Part shown: positions 1-11,467 of the stretch, in pieces
How the letters are laid out: each line of letters starts with the position of its first letter
Position numbering within the stretch: position 1 is the first letter of the stretch
From: Drosophila persimilis
Taxonomy: Eukaryota > Arthropoda > Insecta > Diptera > Drosophilidae
Length of the DNA: 64,000 bases
Direction: 5' to 3'
Assembly (NCBI RefSeq): GCF_003286085.1
Contig: NW_020825447.1
Span: 248,001 to 312,000, forward strand
Position numbers and translations under genes: made by a program
The notes under the pieces: generated by a model
Seen by the model: the letters and a program-made list of their open reading frames with translations, nothing else
What the model was told of the DNA's origin: nothing
Databases searched by the model: none

Positions 1-1999
1 AATTCTCAAGTAGAACAACTACGAGCTCACATGACATGTCTTTATGAAAAATTCGTACCGCTGCGTAAATTAAAGATTGCACAAAAGAAAAATCCATGGT
101 TCAATCAATGTATTGCACACAATATATAATTAAGGGACAAAGCATATAACAAATGGAAACGCTACAGAACGTCTGTTCAGTATCAAGAATTTAAAACTTT
201 AAGGAAAAAAACCAACCTATTAATACTGACAGCTAAAAAATCTTTTTATTCTGTAAGGTTTCAAAGTGCAATATTAACAAGAAGGACATGGAGGGAGCTC
301 AAAGACTTGGGAATAGGGAAGAGGACAAATAACACCAAAAGTGATGTAGACATAGATGAATTAAATAGAAAATTTGTGATAAACGGGGTACCTGAAGTAG
401 CATATAATCATTATCTGGACAATATACCGAATAGTTCCTGTGATAATAACTTTAGCTTCATGTGTGCCAGTCAGTGTGATGTCCTTGAATCTGTGCTTAA
501 AATTAAGTCAAATGCAATCGGACTGGATGAAATACATCCAAAATTTCTAAAAATCTTACTTCCGAAAATATTACCACATGTGACTTATATTTGCAATACT
601 GTCTTAACAAAATCAATATTTCCAAGTACATGGAAGCTTGCGAAAATAACACCGGTCCCTAAAGGAAAAAATGAATATAGACCTATATCAATTCTATCGT
701 TTTTGTCAAAAGTTCTTGAACAATTAATGCCACAACAAATTCGAACTTTTCTAGATAACAATGCACTACTAAGTGACAAACAGTCAGGTTACAGAAGACA
801 AAGAAGCTGTACTACGGCAATATAAGGGAAGACATTAGATTAACACAAGATGAAGGAAATGTGACGCTATTAGTACTACTTGACTTCAGTAAAGCATTTG
901 ACACGGTTAACCACGAAATCTTATTAAGTAAATTAGTTAACTTTTTCAATTTTAGTAAGGTAACTATAAAGCTATTAAAATCGTATTTAACGGATAGAAG
1001 ACAGGTAGTGGTAAGTGGAAGTAGAATTTCTTCAATGATGAGCACTGAACGTGGTGTGCCTCAAGGTTCAGTTCTTCGGCCGCTTTTGTTCTCATTATAT
1101 GTGAATGACCTGCCAGACGTCCTGTTAAATTGTAAAAGTCATATGTATGCGGATGACGTCCAAATGTATGTTAGTCGTCCATTGAGTAAAATTGATGAGT
1201 GTATAAGTGTGTGTAACAGTGATTTGCTCAATGTGAGTAGCTGGGCGAAGCGTAATGGTCTGGCACTTAATCCAGATAAATGTAAATGTGTAATTATATA
1301 CAAGAAGCAACTAAATACGATGGCCTATCAAAAACTTGAAATCGAAGGAAAACCAATTAATTACGTAGATCATGTGGAAAACTTAGGATTAACATTTAAC
1401 AATACGCTTTCTTGGAGTAGCCAAGTAGTGAAAGCTACTGGTAGAACATATAGTCTACTAAGAAAACTCGCACCAACACAAAAATGCCTACCAGATATAC
1501 TCAAACTAATGATAGCTAAGACATATTTGACACCCACCTTATTCTATGGTATTGAAATATTTGGAAATTGTGACGCTGAATCTCAAAAAAAACTAAATGT
1601 AACATTTAACAACATTGCCCGCTACATATATAATAAGAGACGAACCGATCATATCTCAATCTTAGCAAGACAAATATTCAAAATGGATTTAAAGACATGG
1701 ATAGGGTACAGAACAATTATTTTTCTACATCGAATAATCTATACCAATAATCAGACAGCCGAGCTACTTATATGATAAATTAACCTTTGCTTCATCAAAT
1801 AGAACGTTGAATCTGGTAACCATAAGGTACAAACTTGCCAATTCAGGAAAACAATTTTTAACAAATGCTATTCGGTTATGGAATGAGTTACCTTTCAATA
1901 TTAAAAATATGAGTAGAGCAACGCAATTTAGGGATAAATTAGAAAAACACTTGATAACCCATAAAAAAAAAAAATAAATAAATAAAAATAAATAATAAA

Positions 2000-2032
<33 letters not shown>

Positions 2033-2075
2033 TTAAAAATAATAAGAAAAAAAAAATAAAGAAAAAAATAATAGT
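1..2075 (+). mobile_element. Non-LTR retrotransposon (LINE), copy 1, 5'-cut by window edge
   Basis: This LINE runs from the window edge through a reverse-transcriptase ORF to an A-rich 3' tail of AATAAA and (AAT)n units at about 1965-2075. The first ~85 bases recur at 2338-2420 and the last ~150 bases before the tail recur at 2413-2575, so two copies of one family lie head to tail. The endonuclease part of copy 1 lies outside the window. The exact clade is not assigned. Confidence 0.85.
307..1970 (+). pseudogene. LINE ORF2 reverse transcriptase, frame-broken
   Basis: The N-terminal half of the RT fingers lies in one frame (307-825, with ITPVPKGKNEYRPISIL). Palm motifs follow in another frame (861-1775): LLDFSKAFD (motif A), GVPQGSVL (motif B region) and YADD (motif C, about nt 1147-1160). 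The C-terminal domain continues past the stop at 1773, because the AIRLWNELP-type ending typical of LINE ORF2 is still readable at about 1865-1960. There is a frame break near 815-835, between the RRQRSC segment and the DFSKAFD segment, and another near 1775. The enzyme would perform target-primed reverse transcription; this copy cannot make an intact one. Confidence 0.8.
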
Positions 2076-2099
2076 AGACCAACACATTTCTCAAACACT

Positions 2100-2710
2100 G
2101 CAAGTACATTATTGGACCTTTGTTTTGTCAATGATAAAGAAAAAATCGTTCTTTATGATCAGTTATCTGTCCCAACATTTTCCAGACACGACCTACTTTT
2201 CCTGACTTATGATTTTAATTGTAAAAAGATTGACGACGACATATGGTACCTAAATTTTAAGAGCATTGACATTACCAAACTTAATGACGAATTCAATACA
2301 TATGACTGGAATATAATATTTAACATGGATGATGTTAATTCTCAAGTAGAACAACTACGAGCTCACATGACATGTCTTTATGAAAAATTCGTACCGCTGC
2401 GTAAATTAAAGATTGCACAAAATAACCATAAGGTACAAACTTGCCAATTCAGGAAAACAATTTTTAGCAAATGCTATTCGGTTATGGAATGAGTTACCTT
2501 TCAATATTAAAAATATGAGTAGAGCAACGCAATTTAGGGATAAATTAGAAAAAACACTTGATAACCCATAAAAAAAAAAAAAATAAATAAATAAAAATAA
2601 ATAATACAAATAATAATAATATAATAATAATAATAATAAAAAATAAAAAATAATAAAAAAAAAGAAATAAATAAAAAAATAAAAATAATAAAAAAAATTA
2701 GAATTAGTAT
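2100..2710 (+). mobile_element. LINE copy 2 of same family, internally deleted
   Basis: Starting directly after the A-rich tail of copy 1, this copy encodes the end of the endonuclease region and the linker to RT (ORF 2112-2492). It then jumps at about 2413 from the sequence matching nt ~80 to the sequence matching nt ~1815, losing about 1.73 kb including all of RT. A second (AAT)n/(AAATA)n tail ends it at about 2570-2700. The junction sits in a short A run. Confidence 0.75.
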
Positions 2711-2874
2711 TAGTCATAATAATAAAAATATTAGTCATACCAAAAATGTTAGAATAAGAAAATCATTCTGCTTAAAGCATACAACTACATATGTGAACTC
2801 CATGTGACTAGCGCATTAACATAAAGTAGGAATACTGTCGCGTTAGGAATAAATTAAAAAAAAAAAAAGGCCGC
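2711..2874 (+). other. Short unassigned stretch ending in A12
   Basis: About 160 bases of unassigned AT-rich sequence finish in a 12-A run at about 2855-2867. This could be the poly-A tail of a further truncated plus-strand LINE. No ORF is supported. Confidence 0.4.
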
Positions 2875-4335
2875 GATATGGCTATGCGGGGCCACGCCAT
2901 TGCAGCTTTCCCTCTCAAGCGCTGCTGCTGCGTTTGTGCGCGCCAAGGTCGGAGGTGTGTGGATATACAGCGTCTACCTCGCCCCAAGCCTGACGCTCTC
3001 CGAGTTCGCAGGTGCTACCCGCATAACGGTTCGTCTCATTGCTGTTGTTAGCGGTGCAGATGAAACACCGCGGATCGCTTTGACAGGTTGCCGCCTTGTG
3101 CCCGTTCACGCCGCATCTGAGGCAGCATCCGGTGCGATCCACCGCGCTCTTGCACCTGATTGCTAGATGCCCAAACTCCAGACACCTGTAGCATCGTCGT
3201 TGAGCTGTCCGCTCCCGGATCCTACAGCTTGTCCATCCGACTTTAAGTTTCCCCACCATGAGCAGGGCTCTTGCCTGCACGGGCGGCAGGCACACAACTG
3301 CCAGTTGCGTACCAGCAAACGATGGCCTCAGGCTTTTAATGGCGCTGGTGTCCACGCTGGGGGCGTCTATCGATGCAGCTATCGCTGCTGCGATGTCCTC
3401 CTTCTCGACCAGGTTGTCGAAATCCCTGACCTCCACGCAGAGTTCTTCTGACACCGCCCTGATGCCCTTGATGCCCCTGATGCCTTGAGCTTAGCTGTGT
3501 TGCTTTTGCTCGCGCCGTTGAGCTCCAGCAGCAGCTCGCCCTTTGCCGTCCTCCGGATTCTGTTAACATTATCCCCTACCTCCTGAAGCTTGCCATCCTG
3601 GCGCCTGGTGACCGTACGGAGGATGTCGCTATAACTAAGCTCGCCCTGGAGTTGAATGATTATCGCGTCTGGCCTTGGCTCGCGCTCACGGGGTCCCTTT
3701 TTTTCCTTACCCTAGGGCCCACCTGCTGCCACTTGAGCTGTTTCTTAGCGGCTGGGGTGGCACCATGGTCCACTGAACCCGAGGGGGTTAGTTCATCCTG
3801 GGAGCAGCCTCTTTGAGCCGCTGTGCGGCGGCTTCGCAGCTGTTTGGGTACCAGTAGTGGCGGTCTCAATCGTCCTGGTGTGCAGATTAACGAAATTGTT
3901 GACCACCAGGGCCTGAAGGGCTATCACTGTCAGGGCTAAATCTTTCATCACGTTGTCCACATGCCGCTGGTCGTTCATCCTCTTGACCAGCTCATTGGCC
4001 CGAGTACCGAGGTTTTTTAGCAGCTCTAATGGGTCAGAGTGCGGTCGCTCCTTCTCTTTGCCATCCGGGCCGGGCTTGAACATGCTCGAGCCCTGAGCTT
4101 TCTCAGGTGCTGACGGTGGTGGGGATCTGGTAAGGGCATTGCGCCTACCAAAGACTGCGTCCTCAGTCATCTTTTCTATCTGTGTGTTTGTGTGGAGGAG
4201 TATGATGATGTGTGTGATTGTGATGAGTATCTGCATAGATGATGAGATGAATGCGTGGCAACCAAAATCAAAAACTGTAAAAATAATCGGTATTAAGTAA
4301 TACACTACTCATTTGTTCAAGTTCGACTTAGCCCA
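2875..4335 (-). pseudogene. LINE ORF1 (gag-like) with CCHC zinc knuckles, R1-like, frame-broken
   Basis: On the minus strand a gag-like protein begins at about 4170 (MTEDAVFGRR) in the ORF reaching 3793. It continues in other frames through 3869-3660 and 3569-3336, and ends in the ORF 3454-2915. That last ORF has a leucine-rich stretch followed by three zinc knuckles (CYRCLEFGHLAIRC, CLRCGVNGHKAATC and a CFIC start). This arrangement is typical of ORF1 of R1-clade LINEs, which binds the element RNA. At least two frameshifts break it, and ORF2 is absent because the element stops at about 2875. A short GATGCCCCT-type tandem repeat lies at 3460-3486. Confidence 0.65.
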
Positions 4336-5797
4336 GGAATTCCCTTTTTGTTTATACCGGATTTAATTGGCTGTTGCAAATTTTTGCCGTATCAAAAGAA
4401 CGTAGTTAAACAGAAAGCGGATAAAAAAAACAGGGTTTCGCATATCGGGTCTAATCTCGAAAGAAAGATAGAAAATATAACTAAATCCGGACGGGGTCGA
4501 TGCTTCCCGGCTGGAGACCGAGTTCCTACTCGAGGTCTGAAGGTGTCACACGATTGTACCGGGCGCAGGTAACTTCAGCTGCTTCCGATGCCAAGGGTCA
4601 ATGACCGCGGTCCATCTGCGGCGTGAGGTTAGGTACACCCGCACACTTGATGGCTCGTGGGGCGACTGGTGTATTTGAAGAGTCACTCAGATCATCCCCA
4701 TTGGTCGAACGGGTCCAGGCGACGCTTGCAGAGCCCACCGATCGGGTTTACTGGAGGAGCAAGTCCATGCCCTCGGCTACCGCCTCATCCGAATGTCAAA
4801 CGGTGGGGGTGTAACCGGTGGTACGGGCACGTGGCCAATAGAGGTCTCCGGGAATAACCAATCCGTAACTTCTAGACCAGCGTTTCAATACGTAGATACT
4901 AGTGGTGCTAATCCTACGCGGAAAGAACAGAAAATTTTTCAACGGGTCGCTGTAGCTGGGTGGATAATTACCTCAACAGAATTGCACCACAGTTTCGAAA
5001 AATTTTAGTAAACTGTGGGCGCTCGTTTTCCCAAATGGTCGAACGGCTGCCCCAGCCTTGGCAATATATAACTGGCGCGTCCACTCCAATTAAATGATCA
5101 CTTTGAGCCGCACTTGGCACTTGCACTAGGCTTTGACTTTGGCTTGACCTTGGTTTATAGAACTGGGTCAGCTCTACAAGACTTATTTTTCCACTGCCGG
5201 TCACTCTGACGGTCACGAGGAGAAAAAGAAAGAGGCTGGGGCGACTAAGTACAGCAACCCATGTTTTTTCCACACTTTCTATGGTCTTCTTCTGTTATAC
5301 AGAATCCAGACACAGCAATACTTAATAAAATATAGTGCACGGCAGAAAAATTGCATATCAAAGCGTTGCCGCTTGGTCGCAAAACAGCTGTTGATAAGCT
5401 TTATCAAAGCTCAAAAGATCTTCAACTCGAATTTTTTTTACGGCCTAGTTTTAGGCTGTAATTTTGGGAGTTAGCCGTGGATAATTAAAATACAAGAAGG
5501 CACGACAAGCGTCGAATATTACATTCCTTCTAGACCTACCCGTACTTTTAGGCCTATCTGTCTACCCATATGTAGGTCTAGTTATGCTGATCATGAACCT
5601 TTTAGGGTTTTATGCCATAATTATAACTCCCTCTGTCAAACCCTATCCGCTGAACTGTCTCTAAAACTAATTGCATGCAATATTTATAATCACTTAAATT
5701 TAGCTAACTTTTAACTTATCTTTTTCCGCCTTTAGTAACTAAGTACCATTATTAACAGATAATTTGTTAATTTAATAAATAAATAAATAAAATGCAG
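4336..5797. other. Unassigned intergenic or degenerate repeat sequence
   Basis: No protein homology is recognised. ORFs of 60-100 codons overlap in several frames and look incidental. The part at 4340-5000 may be untranslated sequence of the adjacent LINE (guess). A 10-bp inverted repeat (CTAGACCTAC at 5530-5539 and GTAGGTCTAG at 5572-5581) is the only visible structure. The stretch 5600-5797 is AT-rich and would be intron upstream of the next exon. Confidence 0.4.
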
Positions 5798-6259
5798 GGC
5801 CATGGCGGCCTGGCAGACAGTTTCCTATCCTCGCCATTGTGGCAGCCTCTCTCGAGACTCTCCTATTCCGTGTACATCTGGCATATGTTCACTCTGGAAG
5901 TAAACAGCAGAATTCTACGGACCAATACATATTTTTCGAACTACAACTTTGTAAGTGTTGTTTTGGATAGTTGACAGAAACTAGTGGATTATAACAAATG
6001 TATAATATTTTATGCTTTGCAGATGCTTAATTTCTGGTCTGTCATTGGGATCACTATTTTGATGTCGTATGTACTTTATGTTATCATTGAGGCTAATTTT
6101 GGCGGACTCGATAGTCTTCTACGAACCCAGCAGCCACGAGCTCCAAGCGAACAAAATCAGTCGTCAGTAGATGTCCAGCAGGATCAGTTGAATGACGGAA
6201 GGAATCTGGATGAACCTGAAGAGCCTAAGGAAGAAGCCACAACGACTGTTTCAGAATAG
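5798..6259 (+). CDS. Acyltransferase-3 / NRF-6-like membrane protein, last two exons only
   Basis: Two exons encode the C-terminal end of a 'nose resistant to fluoxetine' type multi-pass acyltransferase (acyltransferase_3 family). Exon 1 (5798-5950) has the family signature PLSRLSYSVYIWHMF. A 72-bp GT-AG intron (5951-6022) joins in phase 0 to exon 2 (6023-6259), which has a hydrophobic segment (FWSVIGITILMSYVLYVII) and a hydrophilic acidic tail ending at TAG. The upstream boundary is taken as the CAG before 5798, although the preceding tract is A-rich and a poor polypyrimidine tract; an ATG at 5792 is in frame. No earlier exons were found in the 5.8 kb upstream, so the gene is either very long or an orphan 3' fragment. 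Family members move lipids or acyl groups at membranes; the substrate is unknown. Confidence 0.7.
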
Positions 6260-6691
6260 TTTAATGTAAGATGCTAATAGTCGTGTTTTGTCTTTCCCAT
6301 ATTTAGAGCCAGTATGGTTTTCTTGTATTCAATGACTTTTCGCCAGATGTTTAACAGTTGTTTAAGAGATGTTTAAGTTTGCTATTAAGTTAAGACTTTG
6401 AAGCCACTTGAGATATTAGCTCTTACAAATAACTATTCGACAAGTGCTTTACTCACAAATTCAACTAATAAAAAATTGTACTCTTCCAAGTAATCTCTTC
6501 CATTGTCTATACTTATTGTATTCTTCGTTCTTGTACTATAATTATCATGTCAGAAAAAGATCGGCAAATAAAACCGAAAAGAAATTGGTGGATTATTTAT
6601 GTACATAGAATTAGAATATACGTAATTATACGTAAGCGCCAGAGTTTGTATCGCAGTCGATGACTGCAGTAGGGATTTTCTCCGTTTTTTT
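6260..6691. other. 3' flank of acyltransferase exons
   Basis: AT-rich sequence with a possible polyadenylation motif (AATAAA) at about 6466. Nothing else is recognised. Confidence 0.5.
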
Positions 6692-7187
6692 TATACCCGA
6701 TACTCAAAATGAGTATTGGGGTATATTAGATTTGTGGTAAAAGTGGATGTGTGTAACGTCCAGACGGAATCGTTTCCGACCCTATAAAGTATATATATTC
6801 TTGATCAGCATCAATAGCCGAGTCGATTGAGGCCTGTCTGTCTGTCCGTCCGTCCGTCTGTCCGTTTGTCCGTGTCCTTCAGCGCCTAGTGCTCAAAGAC
6901 TATAAGAGCTAGAGCAACGATGTTTTGGATCCAGACTTCTGTGATATGTCACTGCTACAAAAATATTTCAAAACTTTGCCCCGCCCACTTCCGCCCCCAC
7001 AAAGGGCGAAAATCTGTGGCATCCACAATTTTAAGGATACGAGAAAACCAAAAACGCAGAATCGTAGAGAATGACGATATCTTTTAGACTGCGGAATCTG
7101 AATTGGATCGTATTATTATTATAGCCAGCATCAAGAAAACAATTTCATTTTTTCTCGCCCTGTCTCTCTCTAACACACACGTAGCAT
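6692..7187 (+). mobile_element. DINE-1-like Helitron, 5' part
   Basis: It begins with TATACCCGATACTC and carries the (GTCYGTCC)n block near 6835-6870. It follows the shared consensus to the GTAGCATAGGC segment and then departs from it. The 3' hairpin end is missing. Confidence 0.85.
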
Positions 7188-8156
7188 AGGCAGAGTGGAT
7201 TGCGGCGACCGGCCACTGATTGGCATATAAATCAAGTGGATTTCAGCCTTCGTCTCGAGGTATTAATTAGGGAAAAAACAACAGCCCCAGGGCCCCCACT
7301 GAACTCCGAGGGAGGCCCAAGAAATTAACTTTTTCTTGTAAACTTAATAAAAAAGTTTCCGTTTCTCGGTGCTCGGTTCTTGGTTCGTTTTCTGCTTTTT
7401 TCTGGGTTCCGAAAAAAGTTTGGTCAAACTTTGTGCTTAAAATTCCATTTGGATACTATTGCCTCTCGATACCTAGTCGAGTGGAATTTGCTCGTTTGTT
7501 GTTCCGCTCCGCTCTTGTATTGTTTGCAGAGAGAATGGAGTATGCATTCCATGTGGATTTGCCACTTGCCTCTGCTTCTGCTTCTGCTTCTGCTTCTACT
7601 TCCGCCCCAAGCCATCCATCAGTGGGCCCCATCTAGTGTTGGGTAAACTGCGAAAACTGGGAAAAATGTAAAGCGCTCTCCACTTGAGGAAATTGAGTTA
7701 TGCTGCAAATCCACACACACTCAAACCTTACGTAAAGAGACAGAAGGTGCTTAGATATATTTCACAGGCGACAAAACTTTCAAGGAGGATTTCCTTTTGG
7801 GCTGCAATTAATTGGCGAGGCCCTGAGATACCGACTATGGAAATTGTAGTAAAATTAATCTGAAAATATTCGACACACTCGTAAATATATTCTTACAAAT
7901 TTAATAGATTTTTAATAGATTTAAATCTAAGTAATTTTTTTTTTTATTTTTTTTTTTTATTACAAATCAGCTTTACTTAAACTATGATCTAATATTAGTG
8001 ATATTTACATTGGCTTACTACATATTTTAAGAGTTTAGTGATTAGGTTTATATACAAATTTTAATGATGTGTTATTCAGCAAATTTTTGTATTTTTTATG
8101 TTCGATGGGACGTTTGAGTCTGCGTGGGTCTAAGTAAATACTTTATTGACATGTGA
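7188..8156. other. Intergenic region upstream of HAD gene 1
   Basis: No credible coding sequence. It contains a (CTTCTG)n microsatellite at about 7568-7602, a poly-T tract at 7927-7963 and AT-rich DNA before the next gene. The 60-90 codon ORFs across the microsatellite are low-complexity. Confidence 0.5.
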
Positions 8157-9219
8157 GTGTTTCCTTTTCCCCTGAGCGAGAAAATCATGAGAATGAATTT
8201 CGTTTTGTCGCGGCGAGTGCTGCGGATGGGCGGCTGCCAGGTGCTGGAACCAAACATATATAATGTCCGCCAACTGCTGAAGACCTTCGACACGATCGTC
8301 TACGCCGCGGATGGGGTGCTGTGGCGCCACGATCAGGCACTCACGGGAGCTGCCGATACGTTCAATGCCCTGCGGGCGATGGGCAAGAATTCGTTCATCT
8401 GCACCAACAACTCGGAGGCCTCGTGCCGGGCCCTGAGCAAGAAGGCACACAGCATGGGCTTCCTGATAGCCGAGAACGAGATCCTCTCCTCGGCGCAGGC
8501 TCTGGCCCGCTATATGCGAGAGCGGAAGTTCAATCGCAAGGTCTACATCGTGGGTGGCCAGGGCATCAAGGACGAGCTGCGGCAGGTCGGGATCGAGAGT
8601 CTGCCGCTGGACTTGGCCTCCACGCAGGAGAACTCCATGGTGGACCAGGTGCAAAAAATGTACTTAGATGCGAATGTGGGCGCCGTGGCCGTCGGCATGG
8701 ACTTGGGCCTCAATGTGCTGAAGCTGACCAAGGCCAGCATATACCTCCGGGACCCAAGGACCCTCTTTTTGGCCACCAATCGCGATCGCGCCTTTCCAGT
8801 GGCTGCCGACCGTCAAGTGCCCGGGGCGGGAGTCGTGGTGGCTGCCATACAGGCGGCGAAGCGGGCCCCGTTCACCTGCGGCAAGCCCAGTCACTATGTC
8901 TGCTCCCATCTGATACGTCAGGGTGTCATCGAGCCGGAACGCACCCTGCTGGTGGGCGACACGTGAGTTTCTCACTCCTATATGGTATTTTCGCTTACTT
9001 TCATGCCTTTCCCCCCTCCCGCCCAGCATGTACACGGATATGCAGTTCGGCTACAACTGCGGTTTTCACACTCTACTGGTGGGCACTGGCGTCAGCAGTC
9101 TCCAGGATGTCCGCCATGCCCTGGCCTCTAAGCAGGCCATTGCGTACCAGCAGATACCAGACCTGTATCTGCACAGGCTCTCGGACTTGCTGCCATTCAT
9201 ACCCTCCCGAAACTATTAA
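8157..9219 (+). CDS. HAD-superfamily C2-cap phosphatase paralogue 1, nucleophile-less (probable pseudoenzyme)
   Basis: Two exons (8157-8962 and 9027-9219) flank a 64-bp GTGAGT...CAG intron inside the GDT|MYTD motif, giving 332 aa. ATGs at 8187 and 8193 are alternative starts. The protein matches the 4-nitrophenylphosphatase / phosphoglycolate phosphatase type of the HAD family. Motif II (ICTNNS), the motif III Lys (CGKPSHY) and motif IV (LLVGDTMYTD) are present. Motif I reads VYAADGVLW where the family, and the next gene (VIFDADGVLW), have Asp as the first acidic residue. The catalytic nucleophile is therefore Ala (GCC), and phosphoaspartate chemistry should be lost. The frame is otherwise intact and splicing is conserved, arguing for retained non-catalytic function rather than decay (inference). 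Confidence 0.85.
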
Positions 9220-9622
9220 GGCCCCTACACCTGACACCTTACCCCTTACACCTTACCCCTTAGACTACATTCATTACTTTAGACAGACAGATAGACACCA
9301 CGCTCTTACGGCAGTACTTTTGATACCCCTCGCTGTGGGGGGAATGTATAATTGTTTGATAATTAAATTTATGTGGCACTGGCGCGCCCTTTAGGGGGGA
9401 TCCCGAGAAGGGTCCTGAGAGCGGTTAATACGATGTGTACCTATTATTTCTCGGTGCTGGGCTTGCTCTGTTCAAACAGTGCTTTTTGATTGGATCTGAG
9501 ATCTTGGTTTCTGAGAAAACTCACAATCTAGTACTGGCTGTGTGGAATGTCAATTGTGGTTTGACTGTTTTATTGTTGTTTCAAAATATCACCTACGAGC
9601 AGTTGTAGTCCCGTGCTGAGCC
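9220..9622. other. Intergenic spacer between the HAD genes
   Basis: About 400 bases with short CACCTTACCCCTTA-type repeats at 9231-9262. It should contain the 3' end of gene 1 and the promoter of gene 2. No clear TATA box is seen. Confidence 0.45.
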
Positions 9623-10603
9623 ATGTTCAAGCGTACCTGCACGGATCTGACCAAAATACCCAAGGAGAAGGTGCGCCAGTGGCTGACCACAATCGAATCG
9701 GTGATATTCGATGCCGACGGTGTTCTGTGGCACCTGAACCGGCCGATCAATGGGGCAGTGGAGACCTTTAATATGATCAAGAGCTCGGGCAGGCAGGTGC
9801 TGGTGGCGACCAACCATTCGGGTCTGCTCACCAAGGATCTGGCCGCGAAGGCGCACCAGTTCGGCTACGAGATCCAGGAAGAGCAGATACTGAGCTCGGC
9901 GCTGTCCGTGGCCAGGTTCCTCAGCGCGAAGGGGTTCAAAAAGAAGGCGTACATCGTCGGGGAGTCGGCCATTGTCGATGAGCTGGCCAAGGAGAACATC
10001 TGCAGCTTCTCTGTGGGCAAGGAGAAGCTGCTCAAGCCCATGGAACAGTTTGCCAAGGATATGTACCTGGATCACGAGGTGGGCGCCGTGATAATCGGCA
10101 AGGATGAGAGCTTCAATGTGCCGAAGATAATCAGGGCCAGTTCGTACCTCCAGGAGCCGAAGGTCCTCTTCCTGGGCACCTGTCTGGACACCGCCTATCC
10201 GGTGGGCAAAAACCGGATGATTGTGGGCGCCGGTGCCATGGTGGCCGCCGTGAAGGCCATCACTGGCCGAATGCCGCTGATTTTGGGCAAGCCGAATCCC
10301 CTGATGGTGGAGCAGCTGCTGCAATGCGGCGTCCTCAAGCGGGAGTCCACGCTGATGGTTGGCGACACGTAAGTGGTCCGTCCTCCTGCCCCACCTGCTC
10401 TTACCTCACCCGCCTATTCCAGTCTCTACACGGACATTCTGTTCGCCAGCAACTGCGGCTTCCAATCGCTTTTCGTGGGCACCGGCGTCAGCACCTTGAA
10501 AGAGGTGCGCCAGATTTGCAATGACGAAGGACGCAGCAAAGTGGACATGATCCCAGACACCTATCTGCCCTCTCTGGGACACTTGCGGGAGTTCCTCTGC
10601 TAG
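9623..10603 (+). CDS. HAD-superfamily C2-cap phosphatase paralogue 2 (4-nitrophenylphosphatase/PGP-like)
   Basis: Exons 9623-10368 and 10423-10603 join across a 54-bp GTAAGT...CAG intron at the same codon as in paralogue 1, giving 308 aa. All HAD motifs are intact: motif I VIFDADGVLW (about residues 27-36), the motif II region VATNHS, motif III LGKPNP and motif IV MVGDTLYTD. The family dephosphorylates small metabolites such as phosphoglycolate, or pyridoxal phosphate, in the cytosol; the substrate here is not predictable. The shared intron position, 403-bp spacing and same orientation show that the pair arose by tandem duplication. A polyadenylation motif AATAAA lies at about 10676. Confidence 0.9.
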
Positions 10604-11063
10604 ATCTGTCGATCATGAACACAACACATGAATGCATGCCCATCCATCTGGTACACCTTCTAAATGTAATGCTTTAATAAATTCTAGATTAATATGAGTC
10701 CGAACATTTTGCCGACTAATTGAAAGCCCGAAAGAAGCCGACGATGCTCGTACCACAGCCTCGATGATGTGTTTTTTGCCATCAATACTGATTGACTTAA
10801 CTGTTATTTTTGACACATGCTTATACACAGATACACAGCCACACAAGCCTCTTGCCACTATTTCAAAATAAAATACAAAATATACAAATTAAAATTGTGC
10901 ATTCAAGGACCGTCCAGGAAGGGATGCCCTGTCTCTACACAGCATAGGTGAGCGTTTTGGTGGGCCTTCCTTTTGGGCCTCTCCCCTATCTTAAGGTCCT
11001 ACTCGTTTCCCAAGGAGTATGTGAATGAAACAAAATCGAAGCAACGGAATTCTGGACCTCAAA
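10604..11063. other. Intergenic region with 3' end of HAD gene 2
   Basis: It contains the AATAAA of the preceding gene (~10676) and another AATAAA near 10867. No coding sequence is supported. Confidence 0.45.
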
Positions 11064-11466
11064 ATGTCCAAATACGGAAAACAGAGTCTCCTCCGTCTCT
11101 CCCTGGCGGCCCTGCTTCTGTTTGTGCTGTGGCTGCAGATATGTGCCGCCGCCAGATCGCGTCCCCCCAGACCGACTCCGAGGCCGAATTGGAGCAAGGG
11201 GTACAAGGGAGACGGCACCACCCACGAGCAGTTGGGTCTGGTTCACTTTTCTGAAGCTAAACTTTCCAAGTTCAATCTGTCGAATGTGTTGAACTATACG
11301 AAGCATGAAAACTACACAAGAAAGTTTACTGATCTTTTCAAATGGTCGCGAGGCATTTACGACAAGTTCTTTCCAGTTAATGTGACTGTACCAAGGGGTA
11401 AGCGGGCCAAGGGGCCAAGATGTGGTTTTAGGCAAATGCCCAATTCTTTGTTGCAGGCTACCTTAG
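11064..11466 (+). CDS. Small secreted protein, unknown, cut or ended by a DINE-1
   Basis: ATG at 11064 (an upstream in-frame ATG is at 11025) starts a protein with a typical signal peptide: basic start, then a hydrophobic core LAALLLFVLWLQI and an AAA cleavage region. A basic Pro/Arg stretch and a ~70-residue domain with possible N-glycosylation sites (NLS, NYT, NVT) follow. A 58-bp GTAAGC...TTGCAG intron (11399-11456) is predicted. After splicing the frame meets TAG at 11464-11466, within a few bases of the first recognisable DINE-1 sequence. The 114-residue product may therefore be truncated by the insertion. The protein is not recognised; it is probably a short secreted accessory protein (inference). 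Confidence 0.5.
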
Positions 11467-11467
11467 G

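Noticed and set aside
4348-5273. Several 60-100 codon ORFs between the LINE gag and the acyltransferase exons
   Set aside because: Mutually overlapping, no domain or codon pattern, probably degenerate repeat.
7380-7646. 88-aa ORF upstream of the HAD genes
   Set aside because: No homology, depends on a microsatellite and overlaps ORFs on the other strand.
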